64,000 nucleotides of DNA from Salipiger sp. CCB-MM3 (GCF_001687105.1 NZ_CP014595.1:1488001-1552000), one strand, 5' to 3'. Numbered from the stretch's first letter, positions 45,008 through 56,100 are shown. Program-made: numbers and translations. The notes: generated by a model from the letters alone, not told the origin.

Positions 45008-46411
45008 ATGAGCCAGACCGACCTGAACGAACCCGGGCAGGCGCTGCTCTGGACCGAAGAGCGCAGCACCTTCATCCGCCTGCGCACGATGATCCTGCTG
45101 CGCTGGGTGGCGATCTGCGGCCAGATTGCCGCGCTGGTGGTGGCGCAGTCGATCTATGACCTGCAGCTGCCGCTGGGCCTGTGCTACGTCGCGGTGGGCA
45201 TCTCGGTGATCGGCAACCTCGTCGCCAGCCTGATCTTTCCAGAAACCAAACGCCTGTCGGAAGCCGAGAACTTCCTGATGGTGATGTTCGATCTGCTGCA
45301 GCTGTGCTTCCTGCTCTATCTCACCGGCGGGCTGAACAACCCTTTCTCGGTGATGGTGCTGGGGCCGGTGACCGTCTCTGCGGTGATGCTGTCGCTGCGC
45401 TCGACCATCGTGCTCAACGTCACCGCCTTTGTGCTGATCTCGGGCATGGTCTTTGCCAATGTGCCGCTGCACACATTCGACGGGCAGGTGCTGCAGATCC
45501 CCGATCTCTTCGTCTTTGGCCAATGGGTCGCCATCGCCATCGCGCTGGTGTTCCTGTCGGTCTATTCGCGCCGAGTCACCACCGAGATGAACGCCATGTC
45601 CGACGCGCTCAATGCCACGCAGATGGCGCTGTCACGGCAGCAAAAGCTTAACGATCTGGGCGGCGTGGTCGCCGCTGCCGCGCATGAACTGGGCACGCCG
45701 CTGGCCACCATCAAACTGACCTCGGCGGAACTGATCGATGATCTCGACGACCGACCGGACCTGCAGGAAGACGCGCGGTTGATCCGCGAGCAGGCCGACC
45801 GCTGCCGCGACATCCTGCGGTCCATGGGCCGCGCCGGGAAGGACGATCTGCACCTGCGCAGCGCGCCGCTGAGCGAAGTGCTGCGCGAGGCCGCCGAGCC
45901 GCATGAGAACCGCGGCAAGACCATCGAGCTTGAGCAGATCACCGGCACCGAGGGGCCGATGCCGCAGGTGCTGCGCCGCCCCGAGGTGATCCACGGGCTG
46001 CGCAACCTCGTGCAGAATGCGGTGGATTTCGCCCGCAGCCGGGTCTGGATCGAGACCGGCTGGAACGAGCGCAGCATCACCGTGCGGATTATCGACGACG
46101 GGCCGGGCTACCCGCCGCATCTGCTTGGCCGCATTGGCGAGCCGATGATCCGCCGCCGCCGCTCGGAGGCCGAGCGCAAGGCGCGGCCCGAGTATGAGGG
46201 CATGGGGCTCGGGCTGTTCATCGCCAAGACACTGCTGGAACGCTCCGGCGCGGAACTGAGCTTTGCCAATGCCTCCGATCCCAATGCCCCCGAGCCGCCC
46301 GGTACCCGCCGCGGAGCCGTGGTCGAACTGGTCTGGCCGCGTGAGGTGATCGTTGTGCCTGAGCAGGACCTCGGCGCGATGCTTGGCGAGAACCCCGTGT
46401 TCGAGCCTTGA
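45008..46411 (+). CDS. regB: Redox-sensing histidine kinase RegB/PrrB/ActS
   Basis: This 467-residue protein has about six membrane segments in residues 30-200. The quinone-binding LTGGLNNPFSVMVLGPVTVSAVML is the family hallmark. The phosphorylated His is in AAAAHELGTPLATIKLTSAEL, and the redox-active Cys box is REQADRCRDILRSMGRAG. The catalytic domain has RNLVQNAVDFA (N box), IIDDGPGYP and GMGLGLFIAKTLL (G boxes). The start is ATG at 45008 with AAGCAAGGG upstream. RegB phosphorylates RegA under reducing conditions to control respiration, photosynthesis, and carbon and nitrogen fixation genes. Its partner regA is frameshifted here. Confidence 0.97.
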   Translation: MSQTDLNEPGQALLWTEERSTFIRLRTMILLRWVAICGQIAALVVAQSIYDLQLPLGLCYVAVGISVIGNLVASLIFPETKRLSEAENFLMVMFDLLQLCFLLYLTGGLNNPFSVMVLGPVTVSAVMLSLRSTIVLNVTAFVLISGMVFANVPLHTFDGQVLQIPDLFVFGQWVAIAIALVFLSVYSRRVTTEMNAMSDALNATQMALSRQQKLNDLGGVVAAAAHELGTPLATIKLTSAELIDDLDDRPDLQEDARLIREQADRCRDILRSMGRAGKDDLHLRSAPLSEVLREAAEPHENRGKTIELEQITGTEGPMPQVLRRPEVIHGLRNLVQNAVDFARSRVWIETGWNERSITVRIIDDGPGYPPHLLGRIGEPMIRRRRSEAERKARPEYEGMGLGLFIAKTLLERSGAELSFANASDPNAPEPPGTRRGAVVELVWPREVIVVPEQDLGAMLGENPVFEP

Positions 46412-46518
46412 GGCCTGCGGCAGCGGCTCTGAACCGGCGTCATATCCGCCGAGAATTAACGGGTTATTAACCAATCTTCCCATAGGCATAGGGGACGACC
46501 TGCCTTGAGGAGATCGTC

Positions 46519-48012
46519 ATGACCCCGTCCGTCGCATTGGCCATCGGACTCGGTGCCGGAGGCGCGGCCTTCCTCGGCTCACTCCTGCTGCCCAAATCGC
46601 GGCGTGCGAGTGACGTTGACCCGATCGCCAGAAACAGCGCCGACACGGAAATCCTGCTTGTGGACGGCCAAGTCGCCGATATGACCGGCGCGGCGCGGCA
46701 GATGCTCGACTGCGAGCCGAACGAGGATCTGGACTGGCCCACGCTGATCCGGCACCTCGAGCCGGTCTTCGGCCCATTGCCGGAGCAGCCGCCGCACACA
46801 CCGGCCAGCGTCGACTCGCCGCTCTTCCCCGAGGCGCGGCTCTCCATGTTCCCCGCCAAGGATTCCCTGCGGCTTTCGGTGCAGGCGGATTACCTCGCCG
46901 CCGGGCATCAAATCCGTCTGCGGCTCGATCAGGCGGAAATGCTTCGGCTGCGGCGCGCCATGGCGCTTGTGCCCTGCCCGATCTGGCAGAGCGACACATT
47001 GGGTCAGGTCAGTTGGTTCAATCCCGCCTATGAGGATGTCTGCGCTCAGATCGGCACCGCGCCCGATGGTCCCGCGCCCTTCGAGCTTGCCGCCCCCGAT
47101 GGCAGCGACACGCGCCGCAGCCGCACTGCCGTCGGTCCGCGCGGCGACCGCGCGCAGCTTTGGTACGAGGTGCAATCGCACCGCACCTGCGACGGCTGGC
47201 TGCATGTGGCGACGAATATCGACGCGGTCATTCATTCCGAGGTCACCCAGCGCAACTTTCTACAGACCCTCACCCGCATCTTCGCGCATCTGCCGATCGG
47301 CCTTGCGGTGTTTGACCGCGAGCGCCGGCTGGCGCTGTTCAACCCGGCCCTGATCGATCTTGTGCATCTCGAGGCCGAGTTTCTCAGCACCCGGCCCAAT
47401 TTGATGAGCTTCTTCGACGCGCTGCGCGAGGGGCGCATGATGCCCGAGCCGAAGAACTACCAAAGCTGGCGCGAACATCTTTCCGAGGTGATCGCCGCCG
47501 CCGCCTCGGATCTTTACGTCGAAACATGGGAATTGCCCTCCGGCCTGACCTACCGGATCACCGGGCGCCCGCATCCCGACGGTGGCATCGCCTTCCTGTT
47601 CGAAGACATCAGCTCCGAGATCTCGCTCACCCGGCGCTTCCGGCGCGAGATCGAACAGGCGCATTCGGTGCTCGATCAGTTCGAAGATGCGGTCGCGGTC
47701 TTCTCCGATCACGGCACCCTCAGCCTGTGCAATGCCGCCTACCGCACGCTTTGGGACGATGACCCCGACAGCCGTGTCGCCGATCTTTCGGTGGCCGAGG
47801 CGACCGCGCGCTGGCAGGCGCTCTGCGCGCCCAGCCCGGTCTGGGGCGACATTCGCGATTTCGTCCTCTGCCTGCGCGAACGCGCGCCATGGGAAGCCCA
47901 CCTTCGGCTGTATACCGGGGGCGGCCTGCTGTGCCGCGTCGCGCCGATGGCCGGCGGTGCGACGCTGGTCCGCTTTACCCCCGAGGACACCGGCGCCGCC
48001 GCGCCCGCCTAA
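46519..48012 (+). CDS. PAS-domain protein without kinase output
   Basis: This 497-residue protein starts with a membrane anchor (SVALAIGLGAGGAAFLGSLLLP). Three PAS-like segments follow: ~140-230 (MALVPCPIWQSDTLGQVSWFNPAYEDV), ~255-380 (FAHLPIGLAVFDRERRLALFNPALIDL ... IAFLFEDISSEISLTRRF) and ~385-480 (VLDQFEDAVAVFSDHGTLSLCNAAYRTLWDDD). The linker EISLTRRFRREIEQAHSVLDQF is where histidine kinases of this type carry their coiled coil, but no HisKA or ATPase domain follows. GAGGAG precedes the ATG. Located between regB and tsaE; a redox or ligand sensor that talks to another protein is an inference. Confidence 0.88.
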   Translation: MTPSVALAIGLGAGGAAFLGSLLLPKSRRASDVDPIARNSADTEILLVDGQVADMTGAARQMLDCEPNEDLDWPTLIRHLEPVFGPLPEQPPHTPASVDSPLFPEARLSMFPAKDSLRLSVQADYLAAGHQIRLRLDQAEMLRLRRAMALVPCPIWQSDTLGQVSWFNPAYEDVCAQIGTAPDGPAPFELAAPDGSDTRRSRTAVGPRGDRAQLWYEVQSHRTCDGWLHVATNIDAVIHSEVTQRNFLQTLTRIFAHLPIGLAVFDRERRLALFNPALIDLVHLEAEFLSTRPNLMSFFDALREGRMMPEPKNYQSWREHLSEVIAAAASDLYVETWELPSGLTYRITGRPHPDGGIAFLFEDISSEISLTRRFRREIEQAHSVLDQFEDAVAVFSDHGTLSLCNAAYRTLWDDDPDSRVADLSVAEATARWQALCAPSPVWGDIRDFVLCLRERAPWEAHLRLYTGGGLLCRVAPMAGGATLVRFTPEDTGAAAPA

Positions 48013-48060
48013 CCTCTGGATGTCGCTTGCGCGTGCGGCTGGCGAAGGTATCTTCGCGCC

Positions 48061-48525
48061 ATGACGACCCGCGCCCTGTCCCTGCCCTCTTCCGACGCAA
48101 CCTGCGCGCTGGCCGCCTCGCTTGCGCCGCGCCTGCGTCCCGGCGACGTGCTGCTGCTCGACGGCGGCATCGGCGCCGGAAAAACCCATTTCGCCCGCTG
48201 CCTGATCCAGTCGCTGCAGGAGGATCCCGAGGATGTGCCCTCGCCCACCTTCACGCTGGTGCAGGTCTACGACGTCCCCACGGGTGAGCTCTGGCACACC
48301 GATCTCTATCGCCTCTCCGACCCCGACCAAGTGGTCGAACTGGGTCTCACCGAGGCCTTCGAAGAAGCGATCTGCCTCGTCGAATGGCCCGACCGGCTGG
48401 AGGACCTGACCCCCAAGGCCGCGCTGTCGCTCAGCTTCGAGGTCACCGGCGACGACAGCCGCCGGGTGACGCTGAGCTGGCAAGACCCGCGCTGGGATGC
48501 GCTGCTGGAGGCTCTCGATGCGTGA
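48061..48525 (+). CDS. tsaE: tRNA threonylcarbamoyladenosine ATPase TsaE
   Basis: This 154-residue protein has a P-loop GGIGAGKTHFARCLI, then SPTFTLVQVY, the Walker-B-like WHTDLYRLSD and VEWPDRLED. It powers turnover of the TsaB-TsaD complex in t6A synthesis. The 3' end overlaps amgK by 8 bp. Confidence 0.97.
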   Translation: MTTRALSLPSSDATCALAASLAPRLRPGDVLLLDGGIGAGKTHFARCLIQSLQEDPEDVPSPTFTLVQVYDVPTGELWHTDLYRLSDPDQVVELGLTEAFEEAICLVEWPDRLEDLTPKAALSLSFEVTGDDSRRVTLSWQDPRWDALLEALDA

Positions 48526-49474
48526 TTTCCTGCGCGCCGCCGGGTGGGAGGCTGCCGCGGCGCAGCCGCTCGCCGGGGATGCTTCGACCCGCCGCTACAC
48601 GCGCCTCTCGATGGGCGGGCAAACCGCCATCCTGATGCAAGACCCCGACGGCGACGTGGCGCTCTTTGCGCGGCTCGCGCGGCACCTCACCTCGCTCGGG
48701 CTGAGCGCGCCGCAGGTTCTGGCCGAAGCCCCCGGGCTGCTGCTGCTCGAAGACCTTGGCGACGGTCTCATCGCCCGGCTCGCCACCGATCCGCAGAGCG
48801 AAAAGCGGCTCTATCTCTGCGCAACCGACGCGCTGATCGCCCTGCACCGCCACGCAGCCCCCGCCGATCTTCCGGTGGCGGATGCGGCGCATCTGTCGGG
48901 CATCACCGATCTGGCCTTCGACGTTTACGCCGCCCGCGCTGGCGCGCCCGTCGATGCCGCCGTCCGCGATGCCGCCATCGCCTGCCTGCGCGCGCTGATC
49001 GAGACCCACGCGCCAGAGACCGAAGTGATGATCTTGCGCGACTATCACGCCGAGAACATCCTCTGGCTGCCCGACCGCGACGGTGCCGCCCGCGCTGGCC
49101 TGCTGGACTTTCAGGACGCGCTGCAGGGGCACCGCGCCTATGATCTGATCTCGCTGATCGAGGACGCGCGGCGAGATGTCTCGGAAGACACCGCCCATGC
49201 CTGCATTCGTCACTATATCGCGGAAACCGGCACGCCCGAGGCGCCCTTCCGCACCGCGCTGGCGCTGCTGGGGGCGCAGCGCAATCTGCGCATCCTCGGC
49301 GTTTTCGCGCGGCTGGCGCAGGTCCGCCGCAAACCCCATTACATCGACTTGATCCCCCGGGTCTGGGCGCATCTGCAGACCGATCTGGCGCATCCCGCGC
49401 TGACCGAGTTGCGCGCCCGTCTGGCGCCGCTGCCCGCGCCGACCCCTGCGATCCTCGAAAGGCTGAAATCCTGA
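48518..49474 (+). CDS. amgK: N-acetylmuramate/N-acetylglucosamine kinase (APH fold)
   Basis: This 318-residue aminoglycoside-phosphotransferase-fold enzyme has GDASTRRYTRL (nucleotide loop), LLLLEDLGDGL (hinge), the catalytic LRDYHAENILWL and metal-binding AGLLDFQDALQGHRAYDLISL. Together with the murU gene directly downstream (1-bp overlap, TGATG) it identifies the anomeric sugar kinase of the MurNAc recycling route that bypasses de novo UDP-MurNAc synthesis and affects fosfomycin tolerance. The ATG at 48518 lies inside tsaE. Confidence 0.95.
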   Translation: MRDFLRAAGWEAAAAQPLAGDASTRRYTRLSMGGQTAILMQDPDGDVALFARLARHLTSLGLSAPQVLAEAPGLLLLEDLGDGLIARLATDPQSEKRLYLCATDALIALHRHAAPADLPVADAAHLSGITDLAFDVYAARAGAPVDAAVRDAAIACLRALIETHAPETEVMILRDYHAENILWLPDRDGAARAGLLDFQDALQGHRAYDLISLIEDARRDVSEDTAHACIRHYIAETGTPEAPFRTALALLGAQRNLRILGVFARLAQVRRKPHYIDLIPRVWAHLQTDLAHPALTELRARLAPLPAPTPAILERLKS

Positions 49475-50148
49475 TGCCTGACGCCGTCATGCTCTTTGCC
49501 GCGGGTTTCGGCACCCGCATGGGTGCGCTGACCGCGGACCGTCCGAAACCGCTGATCGACGTGGCCGGAAAGCCGCTGCTCGATCACGCGCTGGCGCTCT
49601 GCGCGCATCTGCCGACCCGCGTGGTCAACGCCCATTACCGCGCCGAACAGGTCGAGGCGCATCTCGCCGGGACAGGCGTGCACGTCTCTGTCGAGCGGCC
49701 CGACATCCTCGACACCGGCGGCGGGCTGCGCCACGCGCTGCCGCTGCTGGGGCAGGATCCGGTCTTCACGCTCAACACCGATGCGGTCTGGGCCGGGCCG
49801 AACCCGCTGCGCCTGCTGGCCGAGGCGTGGGATCCCGCGCGCATGGACGCGCTGCTGCTCTGCGTGCCGCTGGGGCAGGCCGTGGGCCGCAAGGGCGGCG
49901 GCGATTTCACCATTTCCGGCGACGGGCATCTCAGCCGCACGGGCGATCACGTCTACACCGGCGGGCAAATCCTCAAGACCGAGCTGCTTGCCGAGATCCC
50001 CGAGGATGTCTTTTCGCTGAACCTGCTGTGGAACCGGATGAACGAAGCGGGCCGCCTGCACGGGCTGAGCTATCCCGGCCATTGGGCCGACGTCGGCCAC
50101 CCCGAGGGCATCACCCTCGCCGAAGAGATGCTGGCCCGATATGTCTAA
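49474..50148 (+). CDS. murU: N-acetylmuramate alpha-1-phosphate uridylyltransferase
   Basis: This 224-residue nucleotidyltransferase has VMLFAAGFGTRMGALTADRPKPLIDVAGKPLLDHAL (nucleotide and phosphate binding, Lys in RPKPL), ILDTGGGLRHALPLLG, NTDAVW as the metal-binding Asp and WADVGHPEGITLAEEML at the C-terminus. It makes UDP-MurNAc from MurNAc-1-phosphate supplied by AmgK. It overlaps addB by 8 bp. Confidence 0.95.
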   Translation: MPDAVMLFAAGFGTRMGALTADRPKPLIDVAGKPLLDHALALCAHLPTRVVNAHYRAEQVEAHLAGTGVHVSVERPDILDTGGGLRHALPLLGQDPVFTLNTDAVWAGPNPLRLLAEAWDPARMDALLLCVPLGQAVGRKGGGDFTISGDGHLSRTGDHVYTGGQILKTELLAEIPEDVFSLNLLWNRMNEAGRLHGLSYPGHWADVGHPEGITLAEEMLARYV

Positions 50149-53101
50149 GCCTGCCATGTCTGAACCCGCCTTGTTCGAGCCTATTGAGGGACCCCGCGTC
50201 TATGGCCTTGCCTGCGGCGTCGACTTCCCTGCCGCGCTGGTCGCCGGGCTGCGTGCCCGCATGGCGGGCCGCCCGCCCGAGGAGATGGCCAAGGTCGAAC
50301 TGATCCTCAACACCAGCCGCATGGCGCGGCGGGTGAAGGCGATCTTCGATCAGGGCCCCGCGACCTTGCTGCCGCGCATCCGGCTGCTGACAGACATGGC
50401 CGACCCCGCCGCCCTGCGCGATCTGCCTGCGCCAGTGCCGCCGCTAAGGCGCAGGCTGGAGCTGACGGGACTGGTGTCGAAACTGCTCGACGCCCAGCCC
50501 GATCTCGCCCCCCGCGCCGCGCTTTTCGATCTGGCCGACAGTCTCGCGACGCTGATGGACGAGATGCAGGACGAGGGCGTCTCGCCCGACGAGATCGCCG
50601 CGCTGGACGTCAGCGACGAGTCCGGCCACTGGCAGCGCGCGCTCAGCTTCCTGAACATCGTGCAGCGCTATTTCGAGCAGGGCGAGGAAGCGCCCGACAC
50701 CATCGCGTTCCGCCGATATGCGCTGGAACAGAGACTGAAAAGCTGGGAAGAGCGCCCGCCCGAGCACCCGATCATCCTTGCCGGGTCCACCGGCTCGCGC
50801 GGGGGCACTCACCGGCTGATGTGCGCGGTCTCGAAACTGCCGCAGGGCGCGCTGGTGCTGCCGGGCTATGATTTCGACATGCCGGGCCCCGTTTGGGGCG
50901 GGCTGACCGACGCGCTTTCCGGCGAGGACCACCCGCAGTTCCGCTTTGCCCGGCTGCTGCACGAGCTGGCGCTCGATCCCACCACCCTGCCCCATTGGGA
51001 GGGCACCAAGCCCCCCAGCCCCGCGCGCAACAAGCTGGTCTCGCTCGCGCTTCGCCCCGCGCCGGTCACCGATCAATGGCGCTCGGAAGGCGTGCATCTG
51101 CCCGATCTGCCCGAGGCGACACAGGATGTGACCCTGCTCGAGGCCAATTCGAAGCGCGAAGAGGCGATGGCCATCGCCCTGCGCCTGCGGCAGGCCGCCG
51201 AGGACGGCGTGACCGCCGCGCTGATCACCCCCGACCGGATGCTGACGCGGCAGGTGACTGCCGCGCTCGACCGTTGGGACATCCTGCCCGACGACAGCGC
51301 CGGCATTCCGCTGCAGCTGACCCCGCCGGGGCGCTTTCTGCGGCAGGTGGCGGCGCTGTTCCAGCGCGACCTCACCGCCGAGAGCCTGCTGTCGCTGCTC
51401 AAGCACCCGCTGACCCACAGCGGCTCGGAGCGCAACAACCACCTGCGCGCCACGCGAGAGCTGGAACTGCATATCCGTGACCAAAGCTGGCCCTTCCCGC
51501 AGGCGCATCTGATCACCGCATGGGGCGAGGCCGCGGGCTTTCCGGACTGGGCCGCCTGGGTCGCCGAAACCTTCTGCCATCCGCCGGTGAGCGGCAAGCG
51601 CGCGCTGGCCGATTGGCTGGCGCATCACCGCGAGCGGGCCGAGGCGATCGCGGCGGGTCCCGAGATGGGCGAGTCGGAGCTTTGGAAAGAAGGCGCGGGT
51701 CGCAAGGCGCGGCAGGTGGTCGAAACGCTCGAAGGCGAGGCCGCCCATGGCACCGACCTGTCGGCGCGCGACTATGCCGACCTCTTTGGCGCGGTGCTGG
51801 GACAGGGCGAGCTGCGCGACCGCGACGCGCCGCATCCGCGCATCCTGATCTGGGGCACGCTCGAGGCGCGCGTGATGGGCGCCGACCTGCTGATCCTCGG
51901 CGGGCTGAACGAGGGCAGCTGGCCGGAAATCCCCGGCGCAGACCCTTGGCTCAATCGCCGGATGCGGCACAAGGCGGGTCTTTTGCTGCCCGAGCGGCGC
52001 ATCGGTCTGGCCGCGCATGACTTCCAGCAGGCGGTGGCGGCGAAAGAGGTCTGGCTGACCCGCGCGCTGAAATCCGACGATGCCGAGACGGTGCCCGCGC
52101 GCTGGGTCAACCGCATGATGAACCTGATGAACGGCCTGCCCGCCCGCCACGGCCCCGAGGCGCTGAAAGACATGCAAAAGCGCGGTCGCCACTGGCTGGC
52201 GCTGGCGCGGCAGGTCGAAGCGCCGATCAGAACGCCCTCCGCCGCCCGCCCCTCGCCGGTGCCGCCGGTCGCGGCGCGTCCGCGCCAGCTGTCGGTCACC
52301 GAGATCAAGACGCTGATCCGCGACCCCTATTCGATCTACGCCAAGCGCGTGCTGCGGCTGCGCCCGCTCAACCCGCTGCAACGCGCGCCCGATGCGCTGC
52401 TGCGGGGCATCCTCATTCATCAGGTGTTCGAGGAATACGTGCGCGAAACCGTCTCTGATCCGGGGCTCCTGAGCCCTGACGCGCTGCGCACCAAGGCGGC
52501 GGAGGTGATCGGCGATCCCGAGGTGCTGCCCTTCCCGGTCACCCGCCACGTCTGGCAGGCACGCATCGGGCGCATCGCCGAGTGGTTTGTGCGGACAGAA
52601 AAGGCCCGGCAGGCGCTCGCCCGCCCGGTGCATTTCGAGGTGCGCGGCAGCAGCGACATCCCGGCGCTTGGCTTCACGCTCAAGGGCACCGCCGACCGCA
52701 TCGACATCGACGAGCGCGGCAACGCGCATCTTTACGACTATAAGACCGGCGCCGCCCCCACCGCCGCGCAGCAAAAGAACTTCGACAAACAGTTGCTGCT
52801 CGAAGCCGCCATGGTCGAGCGCGGTGCCTTCGAGAATCTGCACCCGCGCCATGCCGAACGCGCCGTGTTCGTGTCTGTATCGGCCAATCCGAACGAGGTG
52901 GAGGCGCCGCTGGACGAAGTGCCGCCGCAGAAGGTCTGGGCGCAGTTCGAGACCCTGATGGGCCGCTGGTTCGAGCCCGATCGCGGCTATACCGCCCGCG
53001 CCGCCATGCTCAGCGAGAATGATTTTTCCAACTATGACCACCTCTCGCGCTTCGGCGAATGGGATGTGATCGACGCCGCCGAACGGGAGATGCTGGAATG
53101 A
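50141..53101 (+). CDS. addB: Double-strand break repair protein AddB (alphaproteobacterial type)
   Basis: This 986-residue protein starts VYGLACGVDFPAALVAGLRARM. It has an inactive-helicase-like middle with ILAGSTGSRGGTHRLMCAV, LITPDRMLTRQVTAALDRWDI and LILGGLNEGSWPEIPGADPWLNRRMRHKAGL. The C-terminal RecB-type nuclease (~700-975) has LSVTEIKTLIRDPYSIYAKRVLRL, GTADRIDID and the catalytic LYDYKTG (Asp...Lys). It forms the AddAB helicase-nuclease that resects DNA ends for RecA. The stop overlaps the addA ATG. Confidence 0.97.
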   Translation: MSKPAMSEPALFEPIEGPRVYGLACGVDFPAALVAGLRARMAGRPPEEMAKVELILNTSRMARRVKAIFDQGPATLLPRIRLLTDMADPAALRDLPAPVPPLRRRLELTGLVSKLLDAQPDLAPRAALFDLADSLATLMDEMQDEGVSPDEIAALDVSDESGHWQRALSFLNIVQRYFEQGEEAPDTIAFRRYALEQRLKSWEERPPEHPIILAGSTGSRGGTHRLMCAVSKLPQGALVLPGYDFDMPGPVWGGLTDALSGEDHPQFRFARLLHELALDPTTLPHWEGTKPPSPARNKLVSLALRPAPVTDQWRSEGVHLPDLPEATQDVTLLEANSKREEAMAIALRLRQAAEDGVTAALITPDRMLTRQVTAALDRWDILPDDSAGIPLQLTPPGRFLRQVAALFQRDLTAESLLSLLKHPLTHSGSERNNHLRATRELELHIRDQSWPFPQAHLITAWGEAAGFPDWAAWVAETFCHPPVSGKRALADWLAHHRERAEAIAAGPEMGESELWKEGAGRKARQVVETLEGEAAHGTDLSARDYADLFGAVLGQGELRDRDAPHPRILIWGTLEARVMGADLLILGGLNEGSWPEIPGADPWLNRRMRHKAGLLLPERRIGLAAHDFQQAVAAKEVWLTRALKSDDAETVPARWVNRMMNLMNGLPARHGPEALKDMQKRGRHWLALARQVEAPIRTPSAARPSPVPPVAARPRQLSVTEIKTLIRDPYSIYAKRVLRLRPLNPLQRAPDALLRGILIHQVFEEYVRETVSDPGLLSPDALRTKAAEVIGDPEVLPFPVTRHVWQARIGRIAEWFVRTEKARQALARPVHFEVRGSSDIPALGFTLKGTADRIDIDERGNAHLYDYKTGAAPTAAQQKNFDKQLLLEAAMVERGAFENLHPRHAERAVFVSVSANPNEVEAPLDEVPPQKVWAQFETLMGRWFEPDRGYTARAAMLSENDFSNYDHLSRFGEWDVIDAAEREMLE

Positions 53102-56100
53102 GCCGCAACGAGGCCAGCGAAAAGCAGGTTGAGGCGGCCCGCCCGGATGCCTCCACATGGCTCGCCGCCAACGCGGGCTCGGGCAAGACCCGCGTGCTCA
53201 CCGACCGGGTGGCGCGGCTGCTGCTCGACGAGGTGCTGCCCGAGCACATCCTGTGCCTGACCTACACCAAGGCCGCCGCCACCGAGATGCAGAACCGCCT
53301 GTTCCGCCGCCTCGGCGCTTGGGCGATGCTGGACGACGATGCGCTGATCGCCGAGCTGCGGCAACTGGGGCTGGAAGGCGCGCTGCCGCCCGAACGGCTG
53401 CGGCAGGCGCGCACACTCTTTGCCCGCGCCATCGAGACCCCCGGCGGCTTGCGCATCCAGACCATCCACTCGTTCTGTGCGAGCCTTTTGCGGCGCTTTC
53501 CGCTCGAGGCCGGGGTCTCGCCGCAGTTCACCGAGATGGAGGACCGCTCGGCCGAGATGCTGCGCGCCGAGGTGCTGGAACGCATGGCCGAGCGGCACGC
53601 GCCGCTGGTCGAGGCGATGGCGCCGTTCCTTGGCGAAGAGCCTGAATCGCTGCTGGCCGAGCTCTGCTCGCGCAAAGCCGCCTTCCTGCCGCCGCGCGAG
53701 CCTCAGGACATCCGCGCGCTCTACGGCCTGCCCGAAGAGATGGACGAAGACGACGTGCTGTCGCAGGTCTTTCTGGGCAGCGAAAGCGATCTGATCGCCC
53801 GCGTGCTGCCGATCCTCAAGGCCGGGAAAAGCACCGACCAGACCGCCGCGAAGAAGCTGGAGCGTTTCACCGGACCGGACGTGCCGGGGATGCTGGCGCT
53901 GGAGGACGCGCTTCTGACGCAGAAGGGCACGGTCAGCAGCCGCATGGCCACCAAGGCCAGCAAGGAGGCGATGGGCCCCGACTGGCCAAAGCTGGAACAA
54001 CTCGCCGAGCGGGTCGAAAGCGCACGCGAGAGCCGCCTCGCCTTTGATGCGGTGAAGCGCGAGATCACCCTGCACCGTTTCGCGCAGGTCTTCCTGCCCG
54101 AGTACGAGCAGGAGAAAATGCTGCGCGGCTGGCTCGATTTCGACGATCTGGTGATCCGCGCCCGTGACCTTCTGGCCGACGACCGGGTCGCCGATTGGGT
54201 GCTCTACCGGCTCGACGGCGGCATCGACCATATTCTCGTGGACGAGGCGCAGGACACCAGCCCGGTGCAATGGCAGGTGATCGAGCGGCTCGCCCGTGAG
54301 TTCACCGCAGGGGAAGGCGCGCGCGGCGACGTGCGGCGGACCATCTTTGTGGTGGGCGACAAGAAACAGTCGATCTACTCGTTCCAGGGCGCCGACCCGC
54401 GCGAGTTCGACCGCATGTGCGACGATTTCGCCGAACGGTTGAAGGACACCGGCGCGCCGCTCTCGCGCATGATGCTGGAGTATTCCTTCCGCTCCGCCGG
54501 GCCGGTGCTGAAGCTGGTAGATGCCACCTTCGAAGGGCGCGAAGAGTCGGGGTTTTCCCCGGATCAGAGACATAAGGCGTTCAAATCCGAGATGCCGGGC
54601 CGGGTCGATGTCTGGCCGCATATCTCGCCGGTGAAGGACGAAGAGGACGACACCGAGTGGTTCGAGCCGGTGGACCGCATCGGCGCGCAGCATCACACGG
54701 TGGTGCTGGCCAATCGCATCGCCGGGTTCATCGCCGACACCATCGGCACACCGCTGCCAGTCGAGATCGGCTTTTCTGGGGAATATAAGGCCCGCCCGGC
54801 CCATGCGGGCGATTTCCTGATCCTCGTGCGCCGCCGCGGCACGCTCTTTACCGAGATCATCCGCGCCATCAAGGCGCGCGGCCTGCCCATCGCCGGGGCC
54901 GACCGGCTGAAGGTCATGTCGGAACTGGCGGTGAAGGACATCGGCGCGCTGCTCGCCTTCCTCGCCACGCCCGAGGATGATCTCTCGCTCGCCACCGCGC
55001 TGCGCTCGCCGCTCTTTGGGCTGACCGAGAAGGCGCTTTTCGACCTCGCCCACACTCGCAAGCCGGGCAGCTACCTCTGGGTCGCGCTGCGTGAGCGGCG
55101 CGAGGAGTTTCCCGCCGTGCTGCAGGTGATGGACGACCTGCTCGGCAAGACCGACTTCCTGCGCCCCTATGATCTGATCGAACGCATCCTCACCCGTCAC
55201 CGCGGGCGGCAGAAGCTGCTCGGGCGTTTGGGCGAAGAGGCCGAGGACGGGATCAACGCGCTCTTGCAACAGGCGCTGGCCTTCGAGCAGAGCACCGTGC
55301 CCTCGCTCACCGGGTTTCTCGAATGGATGCAGTCCGACGATCTCGAGATCAAACGCGCCCCCGACAGCGCCGGGGCCCGCATCCGGGTCATGACGGTGCA
55401 TGGCTCCAAGGGCCTCGAGGCGCCGATCGTCATCCTGCCCGACTGCGCCCAGCCCACCAAGACCATCCGCGAGCGCCTGCTGCCCTCGGGCGAGGGTGAG
55501 GCGTCGGGCATGGTCTGGCAATCCAGCGCCGCGTCGCAGCCGCAGGTGCAATCCGAGGCGCTCGACCGCGCCAAGGCCGCCGCCGAGCGCGAGCGGGATC
55601 GGCTGCTCTACGTCGCGCTCACCCGCGCCGAGAAATGGCTGGTGGTGGCCGCCGCCGGCAACCTCGGCAAGGACGGCAGCGCGTGGTTCGATCAGGTGCA
55701 ACAGGGCATGGAGCGCGCCGGGGCCGAGACCACCGGCTACGATTTCGGCCGCTGGGGCACGGGCGAGGGTCTGCGGCTCGGTCAGGCCGACTGGTCCCAC
55801 CTGCCCTTCGAGCGCGTCGAGGCGCAGGTGCCGGTGCTGCCGGATCTGCCGCCGCATCTGAGCGTCCCGGCACAGAAACCGGATCCCCTGCCCGAAAGCC
55901 GCTCGCCCTCGGACCTCGGCGGCGCCAAGGCACTGTCGGGCATGGAGGGGCTCGACGAGGAAGAAGCCAAGCTGCGCGGCACGGTGCTGCACCTGCTGCT
56001 CGAACATCTTGCGCCGCTGCCCGAGGCCGCCCGCGCCGAAGCGCTGCCGCATGTGCTGACCCTCGCCGAAGAGTTGCCCGAAGACACAGAGAGCGTCGCC

